Origin: Fusobacteriota bacterium
Lineage (GTDB): Bacteria; Fusobacteriota; Fusobacteriia; JAPLKR01
DNA: 14,634 nt
NCBI GenBank assembly: GCA_026387965.1
Contig: JAPLKR010000102.1
Location: 1 to 14,634, forward strand
Reading direction: 5' to 3'
Under the pieces are notes generated by a model. That model saw nothing but the letters and a program-made list of their open reading frames with translations. It was not told where the DNA came from and searched no databases. Both the position numbers and the translations under genes were made by a program. This document shows positions 1 to 8,037 of this stretch, in pieces. Numbering within the stretch: the first letter of the stretch is position 1; the number at the start of each line of letters is the position of its first letter.

Positions 1-1931
1 AAATTTCAATTACTGATGGAGGACTATATATCCCAGGGGCGGCCACGTCAAAAGGTTATGTATGGTCGAATCTTGAAACCATCGCTAAAAATTGTGAAAT
101 TGATCTGACTATACCTGTTAAAGAAGTTGCAGAAGAGAAAATTCACTTACTCCTTTATGGCGTTCATGATAAAAAATTTACATTTGAATATAATGGCAAG
201 AATTATAACTATAAGGTAAGTAAAAACTTTGAGGGAATCATTCCTAATCTTGAGAGACGCTACAAAGAGAGTGCGTCTGATACGATGAGGGAAGAGATCG
301 AACAGAAATTTATGAGGCCTCAAAAATGTCCAGTATGTCATGGAAAAAAATTGAAGCCAGAAGTACTTTCAATTAAAATTAATCAGATGAATATTAGTGA
401 TTTTACTGAGCTAAGTATTGAAAAAGCATGTTTATTTGTTAAAAAGCTAGCACTTACGGACAAAGAGAGACAAATAGCCTCTGAAGTTATTATAGAAGTG
501 AAGTCGAGGTTAGAGTTTTTAATTAATGTTGGACTAGACTACTTGACATTAGCACGCCAAACTCGCACACTTTCAGGTGGAGAATCACAAAGAATTAGAT
601 TAGCTACTCAAATTGGAATTGGTCTTACAGGTGTGATATATGTGCTTGATGAGCCGAGTATTGGACTTCACCAAAGAGACAATCAGAAACTCTTAGATAG
701 CTTAAAGAAACTAAGAGATCTTGACAACACGTTGATTATTGTAGAACATGATGAAGAAACGATTATGGAGGCGGATTACCTAATCGATATCGGGCCTAAA
801 GCAGGTATTCAAGGTGGAAGTATCGTTGCACAAGGGAATTTAGAAGAACTTATGGGACTAACAAATTGCGACTCATTAACGTTAGATTATTTGAGGGGTG
901 AAAAGAAAATCTCCGTTCCAGATAAAAGACGTAGTTTTACCGAAATGATTACATTAACGAATGCACGGGGTAACAATTTGCACTCTGTGAGTGTAGATAT
1001 TCCCCTAGGAGTATTAAGCGTTGTGACTGGTGTTTCGGGAAGCGGGAAAAGTACTCTCATTAATCAAACGCTCTACCCAGCACTATTTAATATATTAAAT
1101 AAAGGGAAGCTCTATCCGTTAGAGTATGACTCATTAATTGGAATTGAAAAATTAAATAGAGTCATTGGAATTGATCAATCACCCATTGGGAGAACACCGC
1201 GGTCAAATCCTGCAACTTATACTAAAATATTCGATACGGTTCGTGATATTTTTGCAGAGTGCGACAGTTCGAAGCTGAGAGGATATGATAAAGGGCGATT
1301 TAGTTTTAATGTCAAAGGTGGGCGCTGTGAGGCGTGTCAAGGTGCAGGAATTATAAAAATTGAGATGAATTTTCTTCCAGACGTATATATTGAATGCGAA
1401 GTATGTAAAGGAAAAAAATATAATCGAGAAATTTTGGAGGTTGTCTATAAAGGGAAAAACATTTCTGAAGTTTTAGAGATGACAGTATTAGAGGCCTATG
1501 AATTTTTTAAAAATATCCCAGCAATTGAGAAGAAACTTAAAGTATTGATCGCAGTAGGGCTTGAGTACATACATCTTGGTCAAGCAGCTACAACGCTTTC
1601 AGGGGGAGAGGCACAGAGAATAAAACTCGCTTCTGAGCTCTCTAAGACGTATCTTTCAGGTAATATTTACATATTAGATGAGCCGACTACAGGGCTACAT
1701 TTTCATGATATTGCTAATTTAATGAAAGTGTTAAGTGAGCTAGTAGAGCGAGGCAATACGGTGGTTGTGATAGAACATAATCTTGATGTAATAAAAACAG
1801 CAGATTATATTATTGATATGGGACCTGATGGTGGAGAGCGTGGGGGAAATTTACTTTTTGCTGGAACGCCTGAAGAGTTGGTCCTGTGTAAGAAATCCTA
1901 CACAGGAGCATATTTAAAAAAATATCTATAA
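1..1931 (+). CDS. uvrA: UvrA, excinuclease ABC subunit A (5' end missing)
   Basis: This is the DNA-damage recognition ATPase of nucleotide excision repair; it works in the cytoplasm as a dimer that loads UvrB. The reading frame is open from base 3, so about 642 residues are visible of a family length near 940, and the N-terminal ~300 (first Walker A and the UvrB-binding region) lie outside the window. Counting from the internal ATG at 285, I see a CPVC zinc ligand pair (15-18), the first ABC signature LSGGESQR (96-103) with Walker [11 protein letters not shown], a second Walker [10 protein letters not shown] (249-257), the CxxC pairs at 348/351 and 371/374 of the C-terminal zinc finger, a second signature LSGGEAQR and a Walker [11 protein letters not shown]. 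The protein ends in the usual SYTGxYL tail. The ATG at 285 is internal, not the real start. The next gene starts 10 bases after the stop. Family assignment is certain; only the left boundary is unknown. Confidence 0.98.
   Translation, partial: ISITDGGLYIPGAATSKGYVWSNLETIAKNCEIDLTIPVKEVAEEKIHLLLYGVHDKKFTFEYNGKNYNYKVSKNFEGIIPNLERRYKESASDTMREEIEQKFMRPQKCPVCHGKKLKPEVLSIKINQMNISDFTELSIEKACLFVKKLALTDKERQIASEVIIEVKSRLEFLINVGLDYLTLARQTRTLSGGESQRIRLATQIGIGLTGVIYVLDEPSIGLHQRDNQKLLDSLKKLRDLDNTLIIVEHDEETIMEADYLIDIGPKAGIQGGSIVAQGNLEELMGLTNCDSLTLDYLRGEKKISVPDKRRSFTEMITLTNARGNNLHSVSVDIPLGVLSVVTGVSGSGKSTLINQTLYPALFNILNKGKLYPLEYDSLIGIEKLNRVIGIDQSPIGRTPRSNPATYTKIFDTVRDIFAECDSSKLRGYDKGRFSFNVKGGRCEACQGAGIIKIEMNFLPDVYIECEVCKGKKYNREILEVVYKGKNISEVLEMTVLEAYEFFKNIPAIEKKLKVLIAVGLEYIHLGQAATTLSGGEAQRIKLASELSKTYLSGNIYILDEPTTGLHFHDIANLMKVLSELVERGNTVVVIEHNLDVIKTADYIIDMGPDGGERGGNLLFAGTPEELVLCKKSYTGAYLKKYL
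1882..1907 (+). other. Perfect 9-bp stem-loop at the 3' end of uvrA
   Basis: Bases 1882-1890 (TCCTGTGTA) pair perfectly with 1899-1907 (TACACAGGA) around an 8-base loop. The structure lies in the last codons of uvrA, 22 bases before the stop, and is followed by an A-rich stretch rather than a T tract, so it is not a canonical intrinsic terminator. It encodes part of the conserved SYTG tail, so the match may partly be coincidence. A role in mRNA 3'-end stability or attenuation between uvrA and mlaE is possible but not shown. Confidence 0.45.
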
Positions 1932-1932
1932 A

Positions 1933-1940
1933 AGGGGGGG
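1933..1940 (+). promoter_or_regulatory. Unusual poly-G ribosome binding site of mlaE
   Basis: The only purine-rich sequence before the mlaE start is an A followed by seven consecutive G (1934-1940), with a single base between the G run and the ATG at 1942. The Shine-Dalgarno match (AGG plus further G) and its spacing are unusual next to the AAGGAG-type sites used by most other genes in the window. A change in G-run length would alter the spacing. Confidence 0.5.
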
Positions 1941-1941
1941 T

Positions 1942-2697
1942 ATGGTAGTTGAAAGTATTGAAAAATTAGGGTTTATTATTAGATTTATTTTTGATGCGCT
2001 ATTTAAAACTAAAAATGTTTTGTTTTCTAAAAATCGTTTAATTCGTAGAACATTTACGGAACAACTTTTTTCCATCGGTGTTAAATCGCTTCCTCTTGTT
2101 GGAATTGTTTCTTTTTTTGTGGGAATGGTACTTATGGTACAGCTCGTACCTGAATTCAAACAATTTGGAGCAGAAAGCTTAGCGGGGGGAGCTATTGGAG
2201 TTGCTATTTGTAGAGAACTTGGGCCTACGTTAACAGGAATAATTATTGCGGGAAGAATTGGTTCGTCTATTGCAGCTGAAATTGGAAGTATGAAAGTTAC
2301 TGAACAAGTGGATGCACTTGACGTAATGGCCATTGATCCTATCACGTATCTTGTATCACCAAGACTTTTAGCCGCAATGATTATGCTTCCACTCCTTACA
2401 ATACTTTCGGATTTCTTAGGAATTATAGGGGCCTATATTATAGGCGTGCATGTCATGGGGGTTGTAGAAGGCTCATTTTGGCAGACGCTAGGAATGTTTG
2501 TAACCAGCGGTGATATCTTTATCGGGCTTGTTAAAACCGTTGTTTTTGGTGCAATCATTGCCTATGTTGCGTGTTATAAAGGTCTGTTTGTAAAAGGTGG
2601 TTCTGAAGGAATTGGGAGAAATACGACTGCAGCGGTTGTTCTTTCAATAATGTTGATTTTATTTTCTGATTTTATTATTACAGCGCTATTTGTATAG
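1942..2697 (+). CDS. mlaE: MlaE/YrbE-family ABC transporter permease
   Basis: This is a permease of the Mla/Mce-type lipid ABC transporters, which move phospholipids between the inner and outer membrane. The 251-residue length fits the family. The sequence has an N-terminal amphipathic segment (about 8-22) and hydrophobic segments near 48-68, 85-105, 143-170, 194-212 and 228-250. It carries the strongly conserved core CRELGPTLTG (90-99), IAGRIGSSIAAEIG (102-115), and the EQVDALDVMAIDP stretch (121-133) typical of the family, followed by a conserved SPRLLAA (139-145). The usual partners (ATPase MlaF, MCE protein MlaD, STAS protein MlaB) are not adjacent: uvrA is upstream and tdk downstream, so they would have to be encoded elsewhere. 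The start is the first ATG after the uvrA stop; no alternative ATG occurs before residue 62. Family assignment is very secure; the exact lipid substrate and direction are not readable here. Confidence 0.94.
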   Translation: MVVESIEKLGFIIRFIFDALFKTKNVLFSKNRLIRRTFTEQLFSIGVKSLPLVGIVSFFVGMVLMVQLVPEFKQFGAESLAGGAIGVAICRELGPTLTGIIIAGRIGSSIAAEIGSMKVTEQVDALDVMAIDPITYLVSPRLLAAMIMLPLLTILSDFLGIIGAYIIGVHVMGVVEGSFWQTLGMFVTSGDIFIGLVKTVVFGAIIAYVACYKGLFVKGGSEGIGRNTTAAVVLSIMLILFSDFIITALFV

Positions 2698-2716
2698 TGC
2701 GAAATAAGGAGTGTAA

Positions 2717-3256
2717 ATGTTAGAAACAATATGTGGCAGTATGTTTTCAGGGAAAAGTAGCGAACTGATTCGAAGAATAAAACGTGCTAAAATAGCTAGG
2801 CAAAATGTGGTACTTTTTAAACCGGCTATTGATGTACGTTATGATCATGAAAAAGTGGTGACACATGATAAAAATTCTTTAGATGCAAAAGTAGTTTCCA
2901 CAGTAGAAGAGATGAAATATTATATTTCAGAAGATGTTGATGTGGTGGGGATAGATGAAGTTCAATTTTTTAACCATGAAGTTGTAGAATATGCAGATTT
3001 TCTTGCAAATAAAGGGATTAGAGTGGTTATTGCAGGTCTTGATCAAGATTATCTAGGAAAACCTTTTAAAATTACATCAGAACTTATGAGCATTTCAGAA
3101 AAAGTGACTAAATTGAATGCAATATGTATGGAGTGTGGTGCAGACGCTTCGAAAACCTATAAAGTAGGTGGAACTAAAAATAGAATTGAAGTAGGCGTTG
3201 ATAATTATATTGCACTCTGTCGACACTGCTATAATCATAAAAGCGAGGCTAACTAA
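2717..3256 (+). CDS. tdk: Thymidine kinase (type II, zinc-containing)
   Basis: It phosphorylates thymidine to dTMP using ATP in the cytoplasmic pyrimidine salvage pathway. The 179-residue protein begins almost directly with the P-loop GSMFSGKS (7-14). It has the Walker-B-like DEVQFF (80-85), in which Glu81 corresponds to the family's catalytic base, and the zinc site formed by two CxxC pairs (Cys137/140 and Cys168/171). The family's lasso region follows, with VGGTKNRIEVG at about 150-160. Length and motif order are normal for the TK1-like family. An AAGGAG ribosome binding site at 2706-2711 supports the ATG at 2717. The last codons (GCGAGG) also supply the likely ribosome binding site of murJ, which starts 4 bases after the stop, so the two are probably translationally coupled. 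Confidence 0.96.
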   Translation: MLETICGSMFSGKSSELIRRIKRAKIARQNVVLFKPAIDVRYDHEKVVTHDKNSLDAKVVSTVEEMKYYISEDVDVVGIDEVQFFNHEVVEYADFLANKGIRVVIAGLDQDYLGKPFKITSELMSISEKVTKLNAICMECGADASKTYKVGGTKNRIEVGVDNYIALCRHCYNHKSEAN

Positions 3257-3260
3257 TTCA

Positions 3261-4793
3261 ATGTCTACGATGAAGAAAATTAATGTCGTAAAATCAAGTT
3301 TTGTAGTCATGTCGATGATTATGCTCAGTAGAATACTCGGTATGATAAGAACCCTTGCTATTGCATACTTTTTTGGAGCAGGCGCAGTTACAGATGCATT
3401 TTATTCTGCGTTACAAATTTCTAACCTCCTTAGACAGCTTCTCGGAGAAGGTGCTCTCGGCACATCATTTATTCCAATATATAATGAGCGGGTAAAAAAA
3501 GAGGGTGAAAAAGCAGCTAGAGAGCTCATTTTTTTGACATTGAACTTTTTGTTCGTGTTTTTGCTTATTACAAGTTTAATAATGCTTTTTGGATCCAAAT
3601 GGATTACGGATATCATCGTATTTGGGTATCCTGAGCCGACTAAGTTGTTAGTGACACATCTTTTGAGAATTATGTCTTTTTATCTTTTCTTTGTGGGACT
3701 TTCAGGCATGATTTGCGCAGTTTTGAATAATTATGGCCAATTTTTACTACCCGCAACGACCTCTATTTTTTACAATCTTGTGACTATTGCAGCAATGTTC
3801 TTTTTTGCAAAAAAGTTTGCGATCGATGCGATGGCCTGGGGAGTTTTAGTAGCGGGGGTTCTACAACTTGTTGTGGTTATTCCTAGTTTACTTAAAATTA
3901 CCAAAGGTTATCGGATGGTATTTAGCCTGACGAATCAGTATATGTTAAGGATATTTAAACTAGTCGTTCCACGTCTTGCTGGGGTATTTAGTTTGCAGTT
4001 TAATCTAACTGTGGACCAATTTTTCGGATCTTTTTTGGTGGTTGGTAGTATCTCCGCTCTTAACAACGCGTCTTATCTATATAATTTACCTTTAGGTATG
4101 TTTGGCATTGCGATCGGAACAGTAATATTTCCCTCGATTTCAAGACATGCTGAGAGTAAACGCTGGAGAAATGTCAAACTCGAAATAGAGAGAGGACTCA
4201 CGTTATTAACTATTTTAGTGGTTCCTTGTATGGTTGCTTCGGTCTTATTTGCACATCAAATTGTAATGGTTGTTTTTGGTCATCGAGGGCATTTTACCAG
4301 CGCAGATGATCTACTAACATCCCAAGCGTTATGGGTATATTCGATTGGGCTTTTTTCTTTTACCGCTGTTCAGATTTTGAGTAGAGCATTTTATGCAATG
4401 AAAAACACAAAAGATCCAGTAAAATATGCAGTTTTATCCATATTGCTTAACACACTTTTTTGCGCGATATTTGTACATTTTTTTGCAATTAGAGGAATTG
4501 CCTTAGCAACTGTTCTAGCGTCATTTATTAATTTTGCGCAACTATATTATTGGTACACAAAAAAGTATATTAAACTCAATGGAAAAAAACTTTCTAGATT
4601 TTTTATGACAATATTGACCGTTTGTATTGTAATTGCGCTTCCACTTCGAATTTTTTTACATCATAATTTGTTGATGCTAATACTATTCACCATCTTATAT
4701 TTTATTGTCCTGTTTTTAATTTATTATTTCTTTGATCGCGCATCACTTAAGAAAATTATGAAAAAAGTACCCATTATAAAAAATAAATTTTAG
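3261..4793 (+). CDS. murJ: MurJ/MviN-family lipid II flippase
   Basis: A member of the MOP superfamily, MurJ branch, which flips undecaprenyl-linked peptidoglycan precursor (lipid II) across the inner membrane. From the ATG at 3261 the protein is 510 residues, the normal size, with about 14 hydrophobic helices. Diagnostic segments are SRILGMIR (23-30), the TDAFYSALQISNLLRQ stretch (44-59) and LLGEGALGTSFIP (60-72), which contain the conserved charged residues of the central cavity. The frame is open further upstream to 3198, but that would overlap tdk by about 60 bases and add a non-membrane leader, so I prefer 3261; GAGG at 3245-3248 lies 12 bases before it, and ATG 3270 is a possible alternative. 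It is followed after 8 bases by an O-antigen-ligase-like gene, leaving open whether this copy serves another lipid-linked glycan. Confidence 0.94.
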   Translation: MSTMKKINVVKSSFVVMSMIMLSRILGMIRTLAIAYFFGAGAVTDAFYSALQISNLLRQLLGEGALGTSFIPIYNERVKKEGEKAARELIFLTLNFLFVFLLITSLIMLFGSKWITDIIVFGYPEPTKLLVTHLLRIMSFYLFFVGLSGMICAVLNNYGQFLLPATTSIFYNLVTIAAMFFFAKKFAIDAMAWGVLVAGVLQLVVVIPSLLKITKGYRMVFSLTNQYMLRIFKLVVPRLAGVFSLQFNLTVDQFFGSFLVVGSISALNNASYLYNLPLGMFGIAIGTVIFPSISRHAESKRWRNVKLEIERGLTLLTILVVPCMVASVLFAHQIVMVVFGHRGHFTSADDLLTSQALWVYSIGLFSFTAVQILSRAFYAMKNTKDPVKYAVLSILLNTLFCAIFVHFFAIRGIALATVLASFINFAQLYYWYTKKYIKLNGKKLSRFFMTILTVCIVIALPLRIFLHHNLLMLILFTILYFIVLFLIYYFFDRASLKKIMKKVPIIKNKF

Positions 4794-4796
4794 GAG
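4792..4796 (+). promoter_or_regulatory. Ribosome binding site that decides the start of the O-antigen-ligase-like gene
   Basis: AGGAG at 4792-4796 overlaps the murJ stop codon (TAG 4791-4793). A GTG at 4796 is in frame but is part of the AGGAG itself, whereas the ATG at 4802 lies 5 bases downstream, an acceptable spacing. I therefore place the start at 4802. Confidence 0.65.
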
Positions 4797-4801
4797 TGAA
4801 C

Positions 4802-6205
4802 ATGTTTTATTTATATCTGATTATGCCCTATATTGTACTACCGTTTATGTATCAATTTCCAGCAACTAATCCTATTATTACAGCTATGCAAATGACAATG
4901 GCGGAAGTGGTACGTGGATTTCCAAATTACTGGGCAGGACTTTATTATAATATTCCAGTTTATTATGATACAAAAGAGCTTTACATGACCATTGTGGTTA
5001 TTATTGTGGCGGTGTACATTATAATGAATTGGAAAAAAAGAAGTTTTCGCTTCAATATATCATATATTATATTAGGTGTACTTCTGATTGTAATGATTTT
5101 AGAATACTCTTATTCTCAAGATCCTTATTCTGCATTAAAATCATGTAAAGGAGTATTTTTAATTATTATTTCAGGTCTATATTTTTCAAATCTATCTGAA
5201 AAAATTTTAAAAATTGTTGCAGAAGGTGTTGCAATATTTGCTTTGATTAATTCAATTATTGGCCTGCTTCAACTCTTTATGGTTTGGTATGCATGGTTTC
5301 CGTATCTTGAAGTACCAAATCAAGGAAGTAATGGATTTATCTTTGGAACAATTGGGCATATTAATCAATTTGCCAATATGCTGACGATGTCACTATTTGT
5401 TGTTGTAGCACTTTTCTTTTTATGCAAATCAAAAATAAAGAAAAGTTATTATTTTATAATTATTGCTTTGACGCTTTTTAATATTATCTTAACAACCTGT
5501 CGTTCAGCATGGGTTGCTGTACTACTAACTGCTATTTTATTTATATTCTTTCACTGGAAACATCTTCTCCAAACGAAGCAGATGAAGTGGGTATTCCTCT
5601 TTATTTTACTCATAATTATTGAAATTGGTGTATTAAAATTTATGATTCATCATATGCCAACAAATCCAGTTTTGGGAAATAATGCTTATAAAACCAGTGC
5701 AGAACAGGTTGATAGTACTCATGGGCGTGCTCTTCTTTGGAAGAAAAACTTGATATTTATCGGAGAACATCCAATAGCTGGAGTTGGAACAGGCGGATAT
5801 TGGGCTGAAGAGCAGGCATTTTACCAACAAACTGTGGCTGAAATCAACTCAACTCCGGACATGACACAGGCACAAGCGAATGGATTAATCAAACTTGCAA
5901 GCATTAAGGAGCACTCTCATAATGAATATTTGCAGCAGTTTGTTGAAAATGGGATTTTAGGATTTGTTCTGTTAGTTGTTCTTGTACTTGGAATACTAGT
6001 ATCCTATATTAAGCTGAATAAGAAACATTCTTCACTAGAAAATAGTCTATTTTTCTTTGGAATGTTTAGTTGTTGTTTTATTGCGTGTTTTGATTTTCCT
6101 TGGCATATGATACACACGTTAACGTGGTTTGCAATGTTACTTGGTTGCTATGTTGCTTACTTAAATAAAAATAGTATATTTTTATCTTTTAAAGAGAAAA
6201 ATTAA
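4802..6205 (+). CDS. O-antigen ligase/polymerase family membrane protein (Wzy_C)
   Basis: A polytopic inner-membrane protein of the WaaL/Wzy/PglL-like superfamily. Members transfer or polymerise undecaprenyl-linked glycans on the periplasmic face. The 467-residue protein has roughly ten or more hydrophobic helices. It shows the family's conserved features: an Arg in a TTCRSAW motif (Arg234), an Arg in GRALLW (Arg309) at the start of a large hydrophilic periplasmic loop, the HPIAGVGTGGY motif just after it, and the EHSHNEYLQ motif (His371, His373), which includes the family's essential His. The sequence cannot tell an O-antigen ligase from a polymerase or a protein O-glycosyltransferase. The near contact with murJ upstream suggests a shared role in lipid-carrier glycan handling at the membrane. 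The ROK kinase gene follows 14 bases later. Confidence 0.85.
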   Translation: MFYLYLIMPYIVLPFMYQFPATNPIITAMQMTMAEVVRGFPNYWAGLYYNIPVYYDTKELYMTIVVIIVAVYIIMNWKKRSFRFNISYIILGVLLIVMILEYSYSQDPYSALKSCKGVFLIIISGLYFSNLSEKILKIVAEGVAIFALINSIIGLLQLFMVWYAWFPYLEVPNQGSNGFIFGTIGHINQFANMLTMSLFVVVALFFLCKSKIKKSYYFIIIALTLFNIILTTCRSAWVAVLLTAILFIFFHWKHLLQTKQMKWVFLFILLIIIEIGVLKFMIHHMPTNPVLGNNAYKTSAEQVDSTHGRALLWKKNLIFIGEHPIAGVGTGGYWAEEQAFYQQTVAEINSTPDMTQAQANGLIKLASIKEHSHNEYLQQFVENGILGFVLLVVLVLGILVSYIKLNKKHSSLENSLFFFGMFSCCFIACFDFPWHMIHTLTWFAMLLGCYVAYLNKNSIFLSFKEKN

Positions 6206-6219
6206 GAGAGGAGATTAGA

Positions 6220-7101
6220 ATGAAATATTATGGTGGTATAGAAGCAGGGGGCACAAAATTTATATGCGGAGTTTCTGACTTAGAATGTAATATTATCGAA
6301 AAAGTATCATTTCCAACAACAACACCTGAAGAAACGATGAATCACGTACTGGGATTTTTCTCAAGATTTGCTAAAGAGGATATTGTTGCAATCGGTATCG
6401 CATGCTTTGGCCCTATCGTGGTGGACAAGTCTAGTCCACTTCATGGTACCATCACTTCAACTCCAAAACTCGCATGGCAAAACTTTCCCTTACTTTCTTT
6501 TATGCAGACGCATTTTTTATGCCCAATTGAAATTAACACAGATGTTAATGGGTCAGCCACTGGGGAATTTTGTTTTGGAGCAGGAAGAAATACAAAAGAT
6601 CTTGTATACTTTACGGTTGGCACTGGAATTGGTGCAGGAATTATTATTAATGGCAAAATTGCTAAAGCTTCAGAAGTAGGACACATTCCCACAAAAAAGC
6701 ACCCGAGAGATACTTATGAAGGGAAATGCCCCTTTCATAAAGACTTTTGTTTAGAGGGCCTAGCAGCAGGGCCATCCATTGAAGAACGTTGGAATGTAAA
6801 GTCAGCAAGAGAATTAGAAGCGACTCATCTTGCTTGGGAGATGGAAGCCTATTATTTAGCACAAGCGGTGCTGAGTATACATTTAACTCTCTCACCCGAC
6901 AAAGTAATTCTTGGCGGTGGGGTAATGGGTCAGCCACATCTTTTGCCGATGGTAAGAAAATTTTTTAAAACATTAGATAATGGATATTTTGTTTCTAGAG
7001 AAAAAAATATCGATGATTTTATCGTTACACCAGAGATTGAAGAGGTTTCTGGATTAATAGGAAGCTTTTGTTTTGCAAGAGATGCTCATAAAAATAAATA
7101 A
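6220..7101 (+). CDS. ROK-family sugar kinase, zinc-type fructokinase-like
   Basis: A cytoplasmic sugar kinase (ASKHA fold), most like the Bacillus-type fructokinases that phosphorylate fructose, and sometimes other hexoses, at C6 with ATP. The 293-residue length is typical. The sequence has the N-terminal phosphate-binding EAGGTKF (8-14), the catalytic Asp108 in NTDVNGSATGE, the phosphate-2 motif TVGTGIGAG (132-140), and the ROK zinc site His155, Cys170, His173, Cys177 followed by LEGLAAGPSIEERW. An adenosine-binding VILGGGV motif (229-235) is near the C terminus. Compared with N-acetylglucosamine or glucose ROK kinases, the SEVGHI and CPFH..C pattern is the fructokinase (GmuE/YdhR/ScrK-like) variant. 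A GAGAGGAG site precedes the ATG. No sugar transporter or other catabolic gene is next to it, so the physiological substrate is open. Confidence 0.9.
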   Translation: MKYYGGIEAGGTKFICGVSDLECNIIEKVSFPTTTPEETMNHVLGFFSRFAKEDIVAIGIACFGPIVVDKSSPLHGTITSTPKLAWQNFPLLSFMQTHFLCPIEINTDVNGSATGEFCFGAGRNTKDLVYFTVGTGIGAGIIINGKIAKASEVGHIPTKKHPRDTYEGKCPFHKDFCLEGLAAGPSIEERWNVKSARELEATHLAWEMEAYYLAQAVLSIHLTLSPDKVILGGGVMGQPHLLPMVRKFFKTLDNGYFVSREKNIDDFIVTPEIEEVSGLIGSFCFARDAHKNK

Positions 7102-7110
7102 GGAGGTAGA

Positions 7111-7557
7111 ATGGAAAGAACATTGGTTGTACTAAAACCTGGAGCTATTCAACGAGAACTCATGGGTGAAATTATTAAGAGGTTTGAATTAAAAGGAACT
7201 ACGATTATTGGTATGAAACTCCTTCACGCAACGACTGAACAGGCTAATAGACATTACGCGGTTCATAAGGAAAAATCTTTTTTTCCCGAGCTGGTTGACT
7301 ATATTACTTCGGGTCCCATTCTTGCAATGGTGCTTGCTGGCCCAAATATCATTGAAATTGTAAGGTTAATGACGGGGAAAACCAATCCGTTAGAGAGCGC
7401 ACCTGGGACAATACGTGGAGATTTCTCATTAAATACACAGAAAAACTTAATACATGCATCGGATTCTGTTGAAAGTGCAGAATACGAAATACCTATTTAT
7501 TTTATGGATGAAGAGCTGCTTGAGTATCATTTGTTAAACGAATCTTCAATCTATTAA
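7111..7557 (+). CDS. ndk: Nucleoside diphosphate kinase
   Basis: It equilibrates nucleoside triphosphates by moving the gamma phosphate from ATP to other NDPs through a phospho-histidine. The 148-residue protein carries the family landmarks in order: the N-terminal RTLVVLKPGA (3-12), YAVHKEKSFFPELVDYITSGP (about 49-69), the RLMTGKTNPLESAPGTIRGDF nucleotide-binding segment (about 85-105), and the catalytic His115 in NLIHASDS, where the usual Gly after His is Ala. The C-terminal acidic segment ends in a short tail. A strong AAGGAGGT ribosome binding site lies just before the ATG, 9 bases after the kinase gene stop. With tdk, apt and deoD in the same run it fits a salvage-to-triphosphate role. 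Confidence 0.96.
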   Translation: MERTLVVLKPGAIQRELMGEIIKRFELKGTTIIGMKLLHATTEQANRHYAVHKEKSFFPELVDYITSGPILAMVLAGPNIIEIVRLMTGKTNPLESAPGTIRGDFSLNTQKNLIHASDSVESAEYEIPIYFMDEELLEYHLLNESSIY

Positions 7558-7584
7558 AAATATTTTATACACTAAGGGGGATAA

Positions 7585-8028
7585 ATGAAAGTAGCAAAGG
7601 ATATTATGTCGAGTGGCGTGGTAACAATAGATGTAACGGCCACATTTGAAGAGGTATTAACGTTAATGAAAACTAGAAAAATTGGAAATATTCCAGTAAT
7701 GGATAATGAAATACTCATCGGAATTATCACGAGAGATTCAATGTTGGAGCATAATGAAACGGCACCTAACCCTCCAGCAATATTTTTTTGGGATATTATG
7801 GTTTCTTTTGCTGGAACTCAAAATTTTAAGAAAAAACTTGACCACGTGTTTTCTTACAAACTTGAGGATTTCTATTCTGAGCACTATTTACTTGTGGATG
7901 AAAATGCAAGCGTCGAGAAAATTGTAACGGAAATGCTTGAGAATAAATATTCATGTGCATTGGTTGGAAGTGAAGATTTACTTATTGGGATTATTACTAA
8001 ATCAGATTTAATTGAAAAAAGTTTTTAA
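7585..8028 (+). CDS. Two-CBS-domain protein
   Basis: A small soluble protein of 147 residues made almost entirely of a CBS-domain pair. The first CBS motif is residues 4-55 (KDIMSSGVVTIDVTATFEEV, then NIPVMD and LIGIITRDSM) and the second about 90-146 (LVDENASVEKIVTEMLEN, then LIGIITKSDLIEKSF). Between them is the PPAIFFWDIM...FKKKLDHVFSYKLEDF linker commonly seen in stand-alone CBS pairs of this type. Such pairs bind adenosine nucleotides or similar ligands and regulate partners, but no catalytic domain is present, so the function is unknown. The longest gap of the run (27 bases) precedes it; AAGGGGG precedes the ATG. The CNNM/CorC-type gene, itself carrying CBS domains, starts 9 bases downstream. 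Confidence 0.88.
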   Translation: MKVAKDIMSSGVVTIDVTATFEEVLTLMKTRKIGNIPVMDNEILIGIITRDSMLEHNETAPNPPAIFFWDIMVSFAGTQNFKKKLDHVFSYKLEDFYSEHYLLVDENASVEKIVTEMLENKYSCALVGSEDLLIGIITKSDLIEKSF

Positions 8029-8037
8029 GGAAGATAG

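Noticed and set aside
147-341. Minus-strand open frame over the start of the window
   Set aside because: It is antisense to conserved uvrA codons, has no family resemblance and is a shadow.
3198-3260. Extended murJ start overlapping tdk
   Set aside because: It would overlap the zinc-binding end of tdk and add a leader not seen in MurJ; the 3261 start gives the normal 510-residue length.
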